Source of the DNA: Mytilus edulis
Lineage: Eukaryota > Mollusca > Bivalvia > Mytilida > Mytilidae
NCBI RefSeq assembly: GCF_963676685.1
Contig: NC_092344.1
Span: 94,332,749 to 94,396,748, forward strand
Direction: 5' to 3'
Length of the DNA: 64,000 bases
The notes under the pieces were generated by a model, which searched no databases, was not told where the DNA came from, and saw nothing but the letters and a program-made list of their open reading frames with translations. Both the position numbers and the translations under genes were made by a program. Positions 49,448-62,700 of the stretch are shown here, in pieces (the first letter of the stretch is position 1; each line of letters starts with the position of its first letter).

Positions 49448-50926
49448 AAACCACCAAAATCTTCATGTCTAATTGTTTTTTTATATATATATATTAATTT
49501 TTTTTATTCACAATTAATTATTGGTGACATAATGCTATATGTTTCTTTGTAAAGAAAGGCAAGTCGCCAACGGAAAAAAATATAAAGTAAAAATTTCAAA
49601 TGTCTGAATTGAGAATTATATGGACTAAACAAATTTTTCTATAGGTTATCAATAAAATAATTCATGCAAATCGTAGATTTCTTGGAAATGTGTGTTTATT
49701 TTATAGAGAGTGAAATATAACAGCCAAATGTGTCCACTTGACGTTAAACAATTAAGCAAATCAATCAATTTAGTGGAAAATACTCAGTCTCTCTATACCA
49801 ATGTAATTTGGTTTGTTGAGAAACAGAGATAAAAGATAGCTATACCATACCTTATAAACGGACTTAAATTAACCCTTATAAATCTAAAAAAAATCAATTT
49901 GAAGTTATACCCGAGCTATCAGAAATGATGCATAACGAAATCATAGAGATTAATTATTGTTCAATTAAATTGTGAAAACATCAATCGAGGCTATTGAAAA
50001 AATTTGGTCATCTGACAAAAAAAACACATATATGGCATAACACAACAATTGACGATGTTATTGATTTTGACTTTTGATAGGCCTATACCTTTTCACCATT
50101 TCTATTTTCTATATTATGTCAAATCTTTTCTTTTCATTATTCCAATACGATAAATTATTCTGTCTTTTTTCACGGCCGACACTCGGCTAACCCAGAGTTT
50201 GGTCGGTTAATCTATATTGAGTATGCGGCTATATCGGCGGTTGGTCTGTTAATCGGGTTGGCTAAAGTCTGTTAATCAGGTGTTATCGAGTAAATCATTG
50301 CAAGGTCAGTATGTTTCATTGTATAAATTTTTAATTATATTTATATCATAAAAACTATTCATGTCTAACAAAACGATTTGGAGTACTGAATCCAGTCGTG
50401 TAATTTTTTTTTCTAGCTTCAATAAACGATCTATAAAATGAAAAGGCGAGTTACTCATCAGTAAATTTATACACATTTTACACACACAAACTGTACACAA
50501 AAATGACAAGTTGGTTGAGTTTACTTGCATGCAATATTTTGAACATCGAAAAAAGACAGGCATTATGTTTGTTTACCATATTAACATCAATATGTGAAAA
50601 ATCTACACGAAAAACTGTATTTTGGTGACATAAATCAATTTTTGATAAAAATGTGGTCTGTTAATGGGTCGGATGTATGAAACTCGGTCTGTTAATTGGT
50701 CTGTTAGTTATGAATGACATTACAAGAATAATTTAATTGCTATATGGGGTGTTATTTGAATAAAGGGATAGACTCAAGATTATAGTGGCTAGAATATATG
50801 GAAACAACACATGAACAATGAAACATAAGTTTAGACAATGGAATCTGAAAATTGATAGAAATGGTTTCAAAAAGTGTAATATCAAAGTAATATTAATTTC
50901 AAAAGACAATACATACCGGAAATAAA

Positions 50927-51062
50927 CTCCTTATAGATACCAGGATTGAAATTTTATATTTACGCCAGACACGCGTTTCGTCTACGAAAAACTCATCAGT
51001 GACGAAAAAAATGTTTAAAAGGCCAAATAAAATACGAAGTTGAAAAGCATTGAGGAAACACA
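50927..51062 (+). repeat. Truncated copy of the 5274-5560 retroposon
   Basis: Shares ATACCAGGATTGAAATTTTA, CACGCGTTTCGTCTACG, AACTCATCAGTGACG and GTTGAAAAGCATTGAGG with the insert at 5274-5560. It is broken off before the 3' half. Confidence 0.6.
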
Positions 51063-51068
51063 ACTAAT

Positions 51069-51720
51069 ACCGGCGTCACACGTCAGCGTATAGCACTGGC
51101 TTGTTCAAAATCATTTACGCTGCCAATACTCTAGTAATTGTGGATGCATTTAACCTGTTAATCATATTTGTAACGTGTGCAAAACGAGCTTTAAGCGTGT
51201 ATTGGGCGTACTAGAAACGTATGTTGGCGTATGTTGTATGTTTTTTATGCTGCATACAAATTTCCTGGGATTGTAGCGTTCATCAAGCGTATTTACTTTC
51301 CTTCATTGGCTAGAGGAATAGGGGGAGGGTTGATATCTCATAAACATGTTTATCCCCGCCGCAATTTTGCGCCTGTCCCAAGTCAGGAGCCTCTGGCCTT
51401 TGTTAGTCTTGTGTGATCTAGTATAAATATTTTTAAGGGGCCAGCTGAAGGACGCCTACGGGTGCGGGAGTTTCTCTCTACATTGAAGACCCATTTATGG
51501 CCTTGGCCTGATCTATGGTCGGGTTGTTGTCGCTTTGACACATTCCCCATTTCCTTTCTCAATTTTACCTTTGTATTTCGACGTACTACAAACTTATGCA
51601 ACGCGCTTTGAACGATTGCTAAGCGTTCCTATGGCATGCAACTAACGTATACCGACTTTGTCAATTTTCTCTGTACGTTTGGTGCACGCCGGTCTATACG
51701 CCAATGTGTGACGCCGGCAT
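51069..51720. mobile_element. MITE with CCGGCGTCACAC ends
   Basis: The left end ACCGGCGTCACACGTCAGCG and the reverse complement of the right end GCCGGCGTCACACATTGGCG form a terminal inverted repeat. GCGTAT and ACGTAT motifs recur inside. It sits within the 50171-52621 element and itself contains the repeat at 51300-51568. Confidence 0.7.
51300..51568 (-). repeat. Dispersed bivalve repeat, reverse copy
   Basis: Reverse strand of the family at 29510-29685: GCGCCTGTCCCAAGTCAGGA, GCCTCTGGCCTTTGTTAGTC, AGCTGAAGGACGCC, GGTCGGGTTGTTGTCGC and CACATTCCCCATTTCC. The small open frames across it are accidental. Confidence 0.65.
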
Positions 51721-52624
51721 AGGGTAATCTATTCCTGGGGTAGAAAAGCCTTAGTAATTCAAAGAAAATGCATGGAATTTAACCAGCTGCATTGCAACAC
51801 ATGACAGATTCATAGATGTTACAGACTTTGAATAGACAAAAAAAAATAAGGCTGATTGATAACTTGGCGTAAATAAGTAGTAGTAATTCGTGCGAATTCG
51901 AGCGGCCAATCAGTCCATATAACGCTATATTGAACTGAAGTGACACACCCTTCAATGAAATGCAAAGAAATAAAATTAAAATAAAAGTTCTCTTTCTATA
52001 AGGATACTGTTGCACCGTATTGTAATTTTTTCGTCACAAGTACATCTCATTTTTTTCAATGTGAAAATATAAACAAAAGGTAGTAAGACTATTGTCGTGG
52101 CTAAATTACTCTTAACTGACACGATTTAAATTGTCCAACCCATTAACAGACTGTATTCCCCTAATATTCATTAAAATGTGGTATTACTCAACTTATATAA
52201 CAATTATGAAATATTTATCAATGACAATTATTTTTTTTAGAACCAAAGTACTATTTTGTTTCCTTTAAATCATATATAAAAATGTTTTTTAGCCTTTTAT
52301 CCAAAATATTGCTATGCGTACAAGCATAAAAACCACATACTTGCGAGACGCCTTTTCGTTTTAGCGCAGGCTATGCATTTTTTTTACTGGTGGAAAATGT
52401 TCTGTATGATAGATATCATTTTGTCAGACACTTTTCTTTGTTTGATGTAGTTCTCATAATATGGCAAAAATCTGTATATTTAACAGAGTTTAACATTAAA
52501 TTGTGAGTTTTACTCTTAACAGACGTATAACCAACCCGATTAACAGACCAACCGCGTATATAGCCGCATACTCAATATAGATTGACCGACCAAACTCTCG
52601 GTTAGCCGAGTGTCGGCCGTGTTT

Positions 52625-53685
52625 TTGAAGTACAAAATTTCAACCTTGTCCATGATGTGGTACACCTGAACACATAATCTGTCACAGTCGAAAAGACATT
52701 TCACAATGAGCACCGCAGACGTATGTATTATATAATAGGGTGTGAACATATTTAAAATTCGGATAAAATATACGTATTTGCTTCTATTGAAAATGGAGTG
52801 CCGAAGATCTCGTACAAATAAAATCAGTGGGTATGACTCAAGACATTCAATCAAGTTTCTATTCAGATAAAATATACTAAAATTCTAAAAACTATGATCA
52901 ACCCATGAAAAGAAACCGCGAGAAGACTTGCATTTTAACTTACCAAACTACCAAGAATCATTGTCGAATTATGAAAAAAAATCTACTTTAGATACAAGTG
53001 ACAATAGAAAAAAAATCCTACAAGTAGCAATTGATGCAAATATTATTTGTAAAATTGAATTTTTAAGTCAACTTGCATGGTGTGCAAGGCGTTTTCATAT
53101 ACCTTTAAAATCTATGTATCTATCATCTTATTAGATAAATGTTTAGAAAAAAAAGGTAGAATAATAATGATTCTGGAGAAATGTTTTTAATACATATATG
53201 CCATATACCTTTTGTGGTTGGATAAGGAGCGCACATCGGTGGGTGATAACACATCCTCGAATTTCAGAGCATATTTGAAACGGATAATTTGCTTTCGAGG
53301 AGAGTTGGTTTAAAGCATGGTCCTGATTAATGTTTTCCCTTTTCCCTACGGATCTATCATTCCCCCTTATTTTTCCTATGCTTGCTTCCATTAGGCCTTA
53401 TCAGACGCCCCGCAATCGGTGTGGGCGATTGCTTATTGTCGAATACTGCAGTTTGGAGAGTTCTTGATGTCAATTTTGATTAACTTTATTGTGTTGTACA
53501 GATATTTCACAAATAACAATAAGTTGTTTTTATTCTAATTTATCAAAATATTTTAAAATAGTTATAAAAATGATATCCCCACCTGCACAAAAGAAACATT
53601 AATAAGGAGTAAAACATAACGGTTAAAACATAACCGAAATATATCGCAAGTCATTTTACTATTTATTTACTATTTATTCGAACTT
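52625..53685. other. Intergenic DNA, no gene recognised
   Basis: Small frames at 52928-53134 and 53143-53391 have no motifs. No repeat recognised. Confidence 0.45.
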
Positions 53686-53689
53686 AAAG

Positions 53690-53835
53690 ATGTCTCACAT
53701 ATACTTTATATAACTTATGTTATATAATGTATAAGATATCTAAAATAGCATAAGATATCTAAAATAACATAAGATATCTTATAATTTTTTTTATCTGAGA
53801 TATCTTATTAACTATTTAAGACATCTTCTAAACTG
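53690..53835. repeat. AT-rich repeat of AAGATATCT
   Basis: Several palindromic AAGATATCT/AGATATCTTA words and TTATGTTATATAATGTATAAG. Inverted copies allow folding of the whole stretch. Confidence 0.6.
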
Positions 53836-53978
53836 TATAATATACATAGTAAAACTAGTTGACATTAAGTACAACATTTTATTGATCTTCAGATGTAACA
53901 TGTACATCAAACAAGCGTTGCTGGTGTTGTTTTAAAGTTCACGACTTTCAAATTATAATCTTTATTAGCAAAACAAAC

Positions 53979-55745
53979 AACCAGATGCTCCGCAGGGCGC
54001 AGCTTTATACGACCGCAGAGGTTGAACCCTGAACGGTTGGGGCAAGTATGGACACAAAATTCAAGCTGGATTCAGCTCTAAATTTAGATTGTGATTGAAT
54101 AGTTGACACAGCATAGGTTTCTGACACAAAATGAATGTGGTCTAATGAACTTAAAATATTTGTTTTGCCTTTAAGCAATTCACTATGCTGTTCAATATTA
54201 ATCCTCTCAAAAAAATGTTTGAAGAAATTTTCTTTTTATTTATGAAATCTGAAATGAGAAAAATTTAACCCCCCCCCTTTTTTCACATCCCCCTTTCCCT
54301 TTTTCAAAACTGATCTCAATTCAAATTTCTAATGGAGTTTGCAACAATAACTACTCATTTAAATACATCATAAAATATTAAAATGTAAGATAAAGTGCTT
54401 GTTATCACTGAATGGTAAAGATTGTTTTAATTTATCAGTTGGTAGTAAAAGTGAATATACATTGTATATTGTATAAAACAATGATTTAAGTTGATTCAAC
54501 TACTATTCTGGACAAAGAAAGATGACTCCAATTGAAAATTTCTTGCTATTGCACAATATTGTGCAATTAGATATTTCTTGCTATTGCACAATATTGTGCA
54601 ATTAGATAATTCTTGCTATTGCGCAATACTGTGCAATTGAAAATATTTGTTATTGCGCAATACTGTGCAATTGAAGATTTCTTGCTATTGTGCAATACTG
54701 TGCAATTGAAAATTTCTTGCTATTGCACAATACTGTGCAATTGAAGATTTCTTGCTATTGCTGAATACTGAGCAATTGAAAATTTCTTGCTATTGCACAA
54801 TACTTAATATAGTAATTTTGGATCCTGATTTGAACCAACTTGAAAACTGGGCCCATAATAAAAAATCTAAGTACATGTTTAGATTCAGCATATCAAAAAA
54901 GCCCTAGAATTCAATTTTTGTTAAAATCAAACTTAGTTTAATTTTGGACCCTTTGGACTTTAATGTAGACCAATTTGAAAACGGGACCAAAAATTAAGAA
55001 TCTACATACACAGTTAGATTTGGCATATCAAAGAACCCCAATTATTCAATTTTTGATGAAATCAGACAAGTTTAATTTTGGACCCCGATTTGGACCAACT
55101 TGAAAACTGGGCCAATAATCAAAAATCTAAGTACATTTTTAGATTCAGCATATCAAAGAACCCCAAGGATTCAATTTTTGATGAAATCAAACAAAGTTCA
55201 ATATTGGACTCTTTGGGCCCTTTATTCCTAAACTGTTGGGACCAAAACTCCCCAAATCAAACCCAACCTTCCTTTTATGGTCATAAACCTTGTGTTTAAA
55301 TTTCATAGATTTCTATTTACTTATACTAAAGTTATGGTGCGAAAACCAAGAATAATGCTTATTTGGGACCCTTGTTAGCCCCTAATTCCTAAACTGTTGG
55401 GACCTAAACTCCCAAAATCAATCCCAACCTTCCTTTTGTGGTCATAAACCTTGTGTCAAAATTTCATTGATTTCTATTTACTTATACTAAAGTTATTGTG
55501 CGAAAACCAAGAATAATGCTTATTTGGGCCCTTTTTGGCCACCAATTCCTTAACTGTTGGAACCAAAACTCCCAAAATCTATCTCAACCTTCCTTTTATG
55601 GTCATAAACCTTGTGTTAAAATTTCATAGATTTCTATACACTTTTACTAAAGTTAGAGTGCGAAAAGTAAAAGTATTCGGATGACGACATCAACGTGATA
55701 CCAATATAAGACCTAAAATTTTTCAATTTTTGCGGTCGTATAAAA
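53979..55745 (+). mobile_element. Family A element (TATACGACCGCA ends), fuller copy
   Basis: Starts CCAGATGCTCCGCAGGGCGC and TTATACGACCGCAGAGGTTG and ends TTTTTGCGGTCGTATAAA. The interior has two to three units of a module with CCTAATTCCTAAACTGTTGG, GACC(T/A)AAACTCCC, AACCTTCCTTTTNTGGTCAT and AAATTTCATAGATTTCTAT. No transposase. It serves as the reference for the chimeric copy at 9934-12128. I recall this family as frequent in Mytilus. Confidence 0.7.
54536..54805 (+). repeat. 35-bp tandem array with TTGCACAATATTGTGCAA
   Basis: Seven units, each of TTTCTTGCTA followed by an 18-bp palindrome, TTGCACAATATTGTGCAA, or a one-base variant of it (GCGCAATACTGTGC). Both sides of each palindrome change with the position in the array. 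Lies inside the family A element. Confidence 0.8.
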
Positions 55746-55749
55746 ACCA

Positions 55750-56530
55750 ATTTTGGTTATGGCAAATACATAGACAAAACAAAAATAATGAAGCTAGCAT
55801 TAGATACACTTATTTTTATCATCATTACTCAGTAATCGGTATGCATTAATTGTCTGACCTAATTATGTTATGTAATATAAACTTCATAAATGTATTCACG
55901 GTTTCACCGCGGTAATTTCCATTTAGTGCATTCACTTGTAAATATACATAACAAAAGATTTTAACAATTTTTTCCCCGATTTATTAAGAACCATTGAACC
56001 CGAGCAAAATAATAGTTTTTAATTTATCAAGTATTAATTCCTTTTGTTAAAATAAACTTAATAAACTCACTCAACAGGCAAAACACTTATGTTATATACA
56101 TTTTTTTTTACACAGGCACTCTCTGGTCTGTGGCAGATCCAGGGGGGGGGGGGGGGGGGGGGCGGGGGTTCCAGGGATTGCCAATGGGGACATATATATA
56201 ACCACATGATGGCCAATATATAATAATGCAACGCACTCCACTTTCCCCTTCCATTTCAAGAATATCAGCACTTAGTGAAGATTATACGCGTATAGATAAC
56301 AACCAACATCAGTTAACATATTTTCACACACTTAAAATCAAATTGATTTAAGAAATATTCACTTTTAACCTGAAAAGAACTTTAAAGATTTGTCCGTGTA
56401 TACAATAATGCATGCGCAGTGCAATTAAAAGTTCCAGGTAATATGACGTTGACGCAGGATGTTGCCGGAATATCTCTCTTATTTGATGCATTGATCGTTT
56501 AACACTTCTACACTATTATTAATAAGATAA
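55750..56530. other. Upstream region of the claudin-like gene
   Basis: AT-rich, with a poly(G) tract at about 56142-56162 inside a degenerate GGATCC-type MITE fragment. It holds the presumed promoter and 5' UTR of the next gene. No convincing TATA box at a standard spacing. Confidence 0.45.
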
Positions 56531-56534
56531 CAAA

Positions 56535-56742
56535 ATGTCGTCAGCAGTACCAATTGGAACGTTTCTTTTAGTAGCATGCTTTATAATGGAGATTGTTGGA
56601 CTTGCAACTCAGTACTGGATGGTAGTTGGCCATTCATCAGGACTTGTACAATCTCATGCCGGACTCTTTAAGATATGCTATGAAGTTTTAAATCAAGAAG
56701 CATGTTTTTATTATCTTCAATATGCAGAGGATTTCCTAAATG
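56535..56742 (+). CDS. Claudin-like exon 1
   Basis: Encodes residues 1-69 and the first base of Val70: the first membrane segment and the GLF-C-C extracellular signature. The donor is AATG|GTAAGA. Reading past it gives unrelated sequence to a stop at 56814-56816. Confidence 0.85.
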
Positions 56743-59700
56743 GTAAGACTTACTTAACTGTGCATGTATGTGTATTAAACGATTTATTGTTTTCACGCTT
56801 CATAATTTATATGTGAAACTTACACATGTTACAAAAGTTAAAGAAACAAACGAATCAAGAGTTAATATGTTTGTCTGCATCAAGATATACTGGCTTTTAT
56901 CAAAGATGAAATACCTAGGTGTACATGTTGTATTCAATTATTATCTTATATATTTATATTACAAGTAAACAATAGTTCCTTTTAGTTTTGTCTCGCTTGT
57001 AAAAACATGTTTCAAAAACATCTTTATTTATTCTTTCAATTAACTATTTTATTCAACATTTTCTAAATCCGTAGTTTTTCATTCTCATCCCAAATTAATT
57101 TAAAATTTATAAATGATGAATTTACAGAAGCAGTGATTCGTCTTCTGCATATGGTAAACAAAACAAAAACCTGCAACTGTTACTTTAAAAAAATGTAAGA
57201 CGTTGATGTAAGGTATTTTCTTATTGAAACTCCGAAGTAAATCTTTATTCTTTTGTTAGTTCAAGTACATATGTACAATGTATGGTTCAAGTAGATATGG
57301 ATAAGTTGTAATATATATAACTAAAAATCAAACACGCATGTAAAATCGAAAAAATAATTTCATCGGTCCTCAACAGAGTTTAAATGTCTTCCTTACCCCC
57401 TTTCCAATCTATTTTCTTTTTAGACCAAAGTACTTTCATTTTTTGCTTGACCTGGATGATGTAAATAACATAATTTTCTGAAAATGATGGTACGGCTTTC
57501 GATTTCCTGAAACCTGTTCAGGTTGTTACTAGTGATACACAATCGATACAGCGACATTTCTTTAGCACTGTACAATAATCACTTGCTTTGCGGTCATTCA
57601 ACCAGACAAAATTTAGATATGATTTTCATTTAAATTAGATCTAGGGAAAGAGAAAATACGAGTTTTAAATTCAATTTCCTATTCATTTCACAGTGAGTTA
57701 TATGCATGTTTAAAACCCATTTGTTATTAAAAATCTTACATACAAATATTCGACCGTCTTGTATACATAATCAGACACAGTGAAACCACAATAAAGATAG
57801 AGTTTATTTTAAAGTCGAAATTTTTATATCTATTATTTTATCTTCTTGTATTTTTCTTTTTTCCCCCAGTCTTTTTAGACTTACAATATTATTTCTTTAT
57901 AGCTGAACACCAATTTTCATCTTTTTTTAATATTGTTATTTGATTACTACTTTTCAAACTTTACAGTTTGAATTTTTACAAGTCAAACTTTTTTCTTTCC
58001 AAATCATTTTTTTCCTCTTTTCCCCCAATAAAATAACTCAAATTAACTTTTAGAAAGTCGACATTTTTCAGCTTAAAAATATCTGTAAATTGTTAAAGCT
58101 GCTACTTCGAATTGAAAAATATGTACTAGGCAAAATAAAAACAACCCCAAAGCTTCGACTGACACTACTATCTTAATTCAGATGCCGTATAGCCGTAGCT
58201 ATCGCTCAATGAAAACACGCATCAACGTATGACAATGTATAATGCTCATCTCAAAGGTCTTTGGTCCTGAATGGTATGAGGTACAGGGTTTTTGGTCCAG
58301 AAAGATGTAAGGTAAAGGGTTTTTGGTCCATAAACTAAGGGCGCGAGATACAGGGTATGTGGCCCTGAAAGTTGTGAGGTACAGGCTCATTGGTCATGAA
58401 GGGTGTGAGGTAAATCATTTGTGGCCCTAAGGGATATAAGGTAACTGTCATTTGACCCTATATGGTGTGATATAAAGGGTCTTTGGTCCTATAGGGTGTG
58501 GTGTAAATAGTGATTAGTTCAGAGGGCTATGAGGTAAAGGGTCTCTTGTCCTGAGGGTGTGAAGAAAATGTATGTGGCCGTGAAAGATGTGTTGTAAAGA
58601 GTCTTAATTCTTGAAAGGTGCAAGTAAGGTAAAGGGCTTTTGGTGTTGAAGGATGTGACATTATTTGCCATGATAGGTGTCAGGTGAAGGATGTGACATT
58701 ATTTGCCCTGATAGATGTCAGGTGAAGGATGTGACATTATTTGCCCTGATAGATGTCAGGTGAAGGATGTGACATTATTTGCCCTGATAGATGTCAGGTG
58801 AAGGATGTGACATTATTTGCCCTGATAGATGTCAGGTGAAGGATGTGACATTATTTGCCCTGATAGATGTCAGGTGAAGGATGTGACATTATTTGCCCTG
58901 ATAGGTGCTAGGTGAAGGATGTGACATTATTTGCCCCGATAGGTGTCAGGTGAAGGATTTTCGGTCCTGAATGTTGAAGTTAAGTCTCTTCGGTCCTATG
59001 AGTGTGTTGTTAAAGGTCCTTGATCCGGAAGGATGTGCGGTATAAAGGGTCTTCTATCCTGAATGTTGTGAGATCTTTGTTCTTGAAGGATGTGAGGTAG
59101 AGGTATTAGGGCCAAATGGGTTTTTTTTTGTAGTAGAGGTCCCAAAGGGAATGAGGTAGAAAGACTTTGGCTGCGAAGGGTATGAGGTAAAGAGTCTTTT
59201 ATCTCTGAAGTATGTGAGGTAAAATATAATTGTCCCTGGAGGTTGTGATATTGAATGTCTTTGGCACTAGAATATGTTCGGTCAAATATGTTTGGTCTTG
59301 AGTATAGAGGTAACGTCTCTTTGACCCTGGAGGGTGTGAGGCAAAGAGTTTTTGTTTCCGAGGTATGCGAGATATATGGTCTTTTGTCTTGAAGGTTGTG
59401 CGGTAAAGGGTGTTTGGTCCTGAAAGATTTAATGGAGATTAAGGTTGTTTGGTCCTGAAAGGTGCGATGAAAAGTTTACAGTATATGACCCTGAATGGTG
59501 TTAGTTACAGGGTAGACGAAAACTTAGTTGCAGATCTTTCTTTATAGCAAATCCACAAATACAGCGAGCAGTATTAGTTAAGATTTAGATAGTCGCCGAT
59601 CCTTAAATTATACTCTTAAGTAATTGTTAACCCATTTTACATTAGCCTTATTAACCATTAACCATTGAATCTTGAAAATGAGATCAAGGCCATGCAGATG

Positions 59701-62700
59701 AACGCGACGTCACGAACTCACTGTTCAATAATTTAATAATATAGTACGCCACATATAGCTAATGTGTTGTGTTTAGTACCGAACCGACTCCAGCTTCCAG
59801 AAACGGCAGTCTATTCTGTAACAAATTGTATGCCTATCGTTTTCATAATTTATAACTACTTGTAAAACAGTTTTATTTGTTTTCAGTTCATTATTTTGGT
59901 ATAGCTGGAGGCTCTCTTTTAGGAAGTCTACTTCTGTTTATAGCTTGTATGATCGGGTTTTGTGGCTGTAGTAAACCTAATCCCAAACCAACAGTACAGA
60001 ATATAGCTGGTGTCGGTCTCTTCGGAGGTAAGCTAATTGAGTGTTTTCTACTTAACGTTCAGTGGCAAGTATTTCGTGTATAGACAGAGGTAAATTGTAT
60101 ATGCAGTACTAACTAATTCTTTCCGCCGACTTCTCCCCTGAGTTCTCGAAACACGCATAAAATATTAGTTACTGGACGTTATGCAAGGCAACAATCAGTT
60201 ACCTGAGACATCGCGGTACGCAGATATAAATTAATGTGCAAATCTGAGTGACTTTATTATAATTATTTTGAAATGTTTATGTTTTACTGTTAACTGTTGT
60301 ATGGATCCAAATTTACTAAATTGTATGATCGGGATCATTGTTTAGCACCTATATGGTTGTACCCGTCGTCATTTTCATAAATCAGGAACTTTGAAAATGC
60401 ACCATCACTTTTTCTTATAGATCTTTTACATATTTTTACTATAATTTTAATAGAAATGAGTTTTGATTTATTTTATAAATGAAAAGAATTTCACTGTCGT
60501 CATGTCACCCAAATATATAAGTTAATTTCAAAGGAGATATAAAAGACCAGAAAATTCGGATCATACAAAATAACGACAATAATTGATATATGCGTGCTAT
60601 TACCGGAAACAAAATGCGTTGAATGAACGTAGACCATTACAATGCGAGATGATTTTTTCCAAATATACTTTTTAGCTCATCTGGCCAAAAGGGCCAAGTG
60701 AGTTTTTCTCATCACTTTGCGTCCGTCGTCCGTCGTCGTCGTCGTCGTCGTCGTCTGTTAACTTTTAAAAGAATCTTCTCCTCTGAAACTACTGGTCCAA
60801 ATTAAACCAAAGTTGGCCACAATCATTATTGGGGTATCTAGTTTAAAAAATGTGTGGCTTGACCCGGCCAACCAACCAAGATGGCTAAAAATAGAACATA
60901 GGGGTAAAATGTAGTTTTGGCTTATAACTGAAAAACCAAAGCATTTAGAGCAAATCTGACATGAGTAATATTGTTTATCAGGTCAAGATCTATCTGCCCT
61001 GACATTTTCAGATGAATAGGACAACCCGTTGTTGGGTTGCTGCCCCTGAATTGGTAATTTTAAGGAAATTTTGCTGTTTTTGGTTATTATCTTGAATATT
61101 ATTAAAGATAGAGATAAACTGTAAACTGCAATAATGTTCAGCAAAGTAAGAATTACAATAAGTCAATATGACCGAAATGGTTAGTTGACCCCTTTAGGAG
61201 TTTTTTCACTTATAGTAAATTTTTAACCATTTTTCGTAAATCTTAGTAATCTTTTACAAAGATCTTCTCCTCTGAAACTACTTGGCTAAATTAATCCAAA
61301 CTTGGCCACAATCATCTTAAGGGTATTTAGTTTAAAAAATGTGTGGCTTGACCCGGCCAACCAACCATGATGGCCGCCATGGCTAAAAATAGAACATTGG
61401 GGTAAAATGCAGTTTTTGGCTTATAACTCACAAACCAAAGCATTTAGAGCAAATCTGACATGAAGTAAAATTGTTCATCAGGTCAAGATCTATTTGCCCT
61501 GACATTTTCAGATGAATCAGACATTCTGTTGTTGGGTTGCTGTCCCTGAATTGGTAATTTTAGGAAAATTTTGCTGTTTTTGGTTATTTATTAATACATT
61601 TTTGTACCTTGAATATTATTATAGATAAGAGATAAACTGTAAACTGCAATAATGTTCAGCAAAGTAAGATTTACAAATAAGTCAATATGGCCGAAATGGT
61701 TAGTTGACCCCTTTAGGAGTTATTGCACTTTATAGTAAATTTTTAACCATTTTTCGTAAATCTTGGTAATCCTTTACAAAAATCTTCTCCTCTGAAACTA
61801 CTTGGCCAAATTAATCCAAACTTGGCCACAATCATCTTTAGGGTATTTAGTTTAAAAATTGTGTTGCTTAACCCGGCCAACCAACCATGATGGCCGCCAT
61901 GGCTAAAAATAGAACATTGGGGTAAAATGCAGTTTTTGGCTTATCAAAAACCAAAGCATTTAGAGGGGTAAAATTGTTTATCTATCTACCCTGAAATTTT
62001 CAGATGGATTGGACAACGTTGGGTTGCTGTCCCTGAATTGGTAATTTTTGGCTTATAACTCAAAAACCAAAGCATTTAGAGCAAATCTGACATGAAGTAA
62101 AATTGTTTATCAGGTCAAGATCTGTCTGCCCTGAAATTTTCAGATGAATCAGACATTCTGTTGTTTGGTTGCTGTCCCTGAATTGGTAATGTTAGGAACA
62201 TTTTGCTGTTTTTGGTTATTACATTTTTGTACCTTGAATATTATTATAGATAAGAGATAAACTGTAAACTGCAATAATGTTCAGCAAAGTAAGTTTTACA
62301 AATAAGTCAACATGACCAAAATGGTCAGTTGACCCCTTTAGGAGTTATTGCCCTTTATAGTCAATTTTTATAAATTTGCAAGTTTACAAACATTTTCCAT
62401 TGAAACTACATGGCCAAGTTCATTATAGATAGAAATAATTGTTAGCATCAAGAATGTTCAGTACAGTAAGATGTACAAACACATCACCATCACCAAAACA
62501 CAATTTTGTCATGAATCCATCTGCGTTCTTTGTTTAATATTCACATAGACCAAGGTGAGCGACACAGGCTCTTTAGAGCCTCTAGTTTTTATTTATTAAA
62601 AATATCCTTAAATATGCAGCCTTAGGTGATAAAGAAGGTTCACTTGACCATTTTTTGTGATTTGTAAATGAGTACTTTCGTGTCGTTACCAATAGAAACG

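Larger units (their letters stand above)
50171..52621. mobile_element. TIR element with GGTCTGTTAAT motifs, 2.45 kb
   Basis: Ends are inverted over about 90 bp with few mismatches: CACGGCCGACACTCGGCTAA on both, then TTTGGTCGGT, CTATATTGAGTATGCGGCTA and GGTTGGTCTGTTAATCGGGT. Further GGTCTGTTAAT copies lie at 50655-50705, and inverted ones near 52140. T runs of at least five flank both ends, so the target duplication is ambiguous. No transposase was recognised. The interior carries other repeats, listed separately. Confidence 0.75.
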
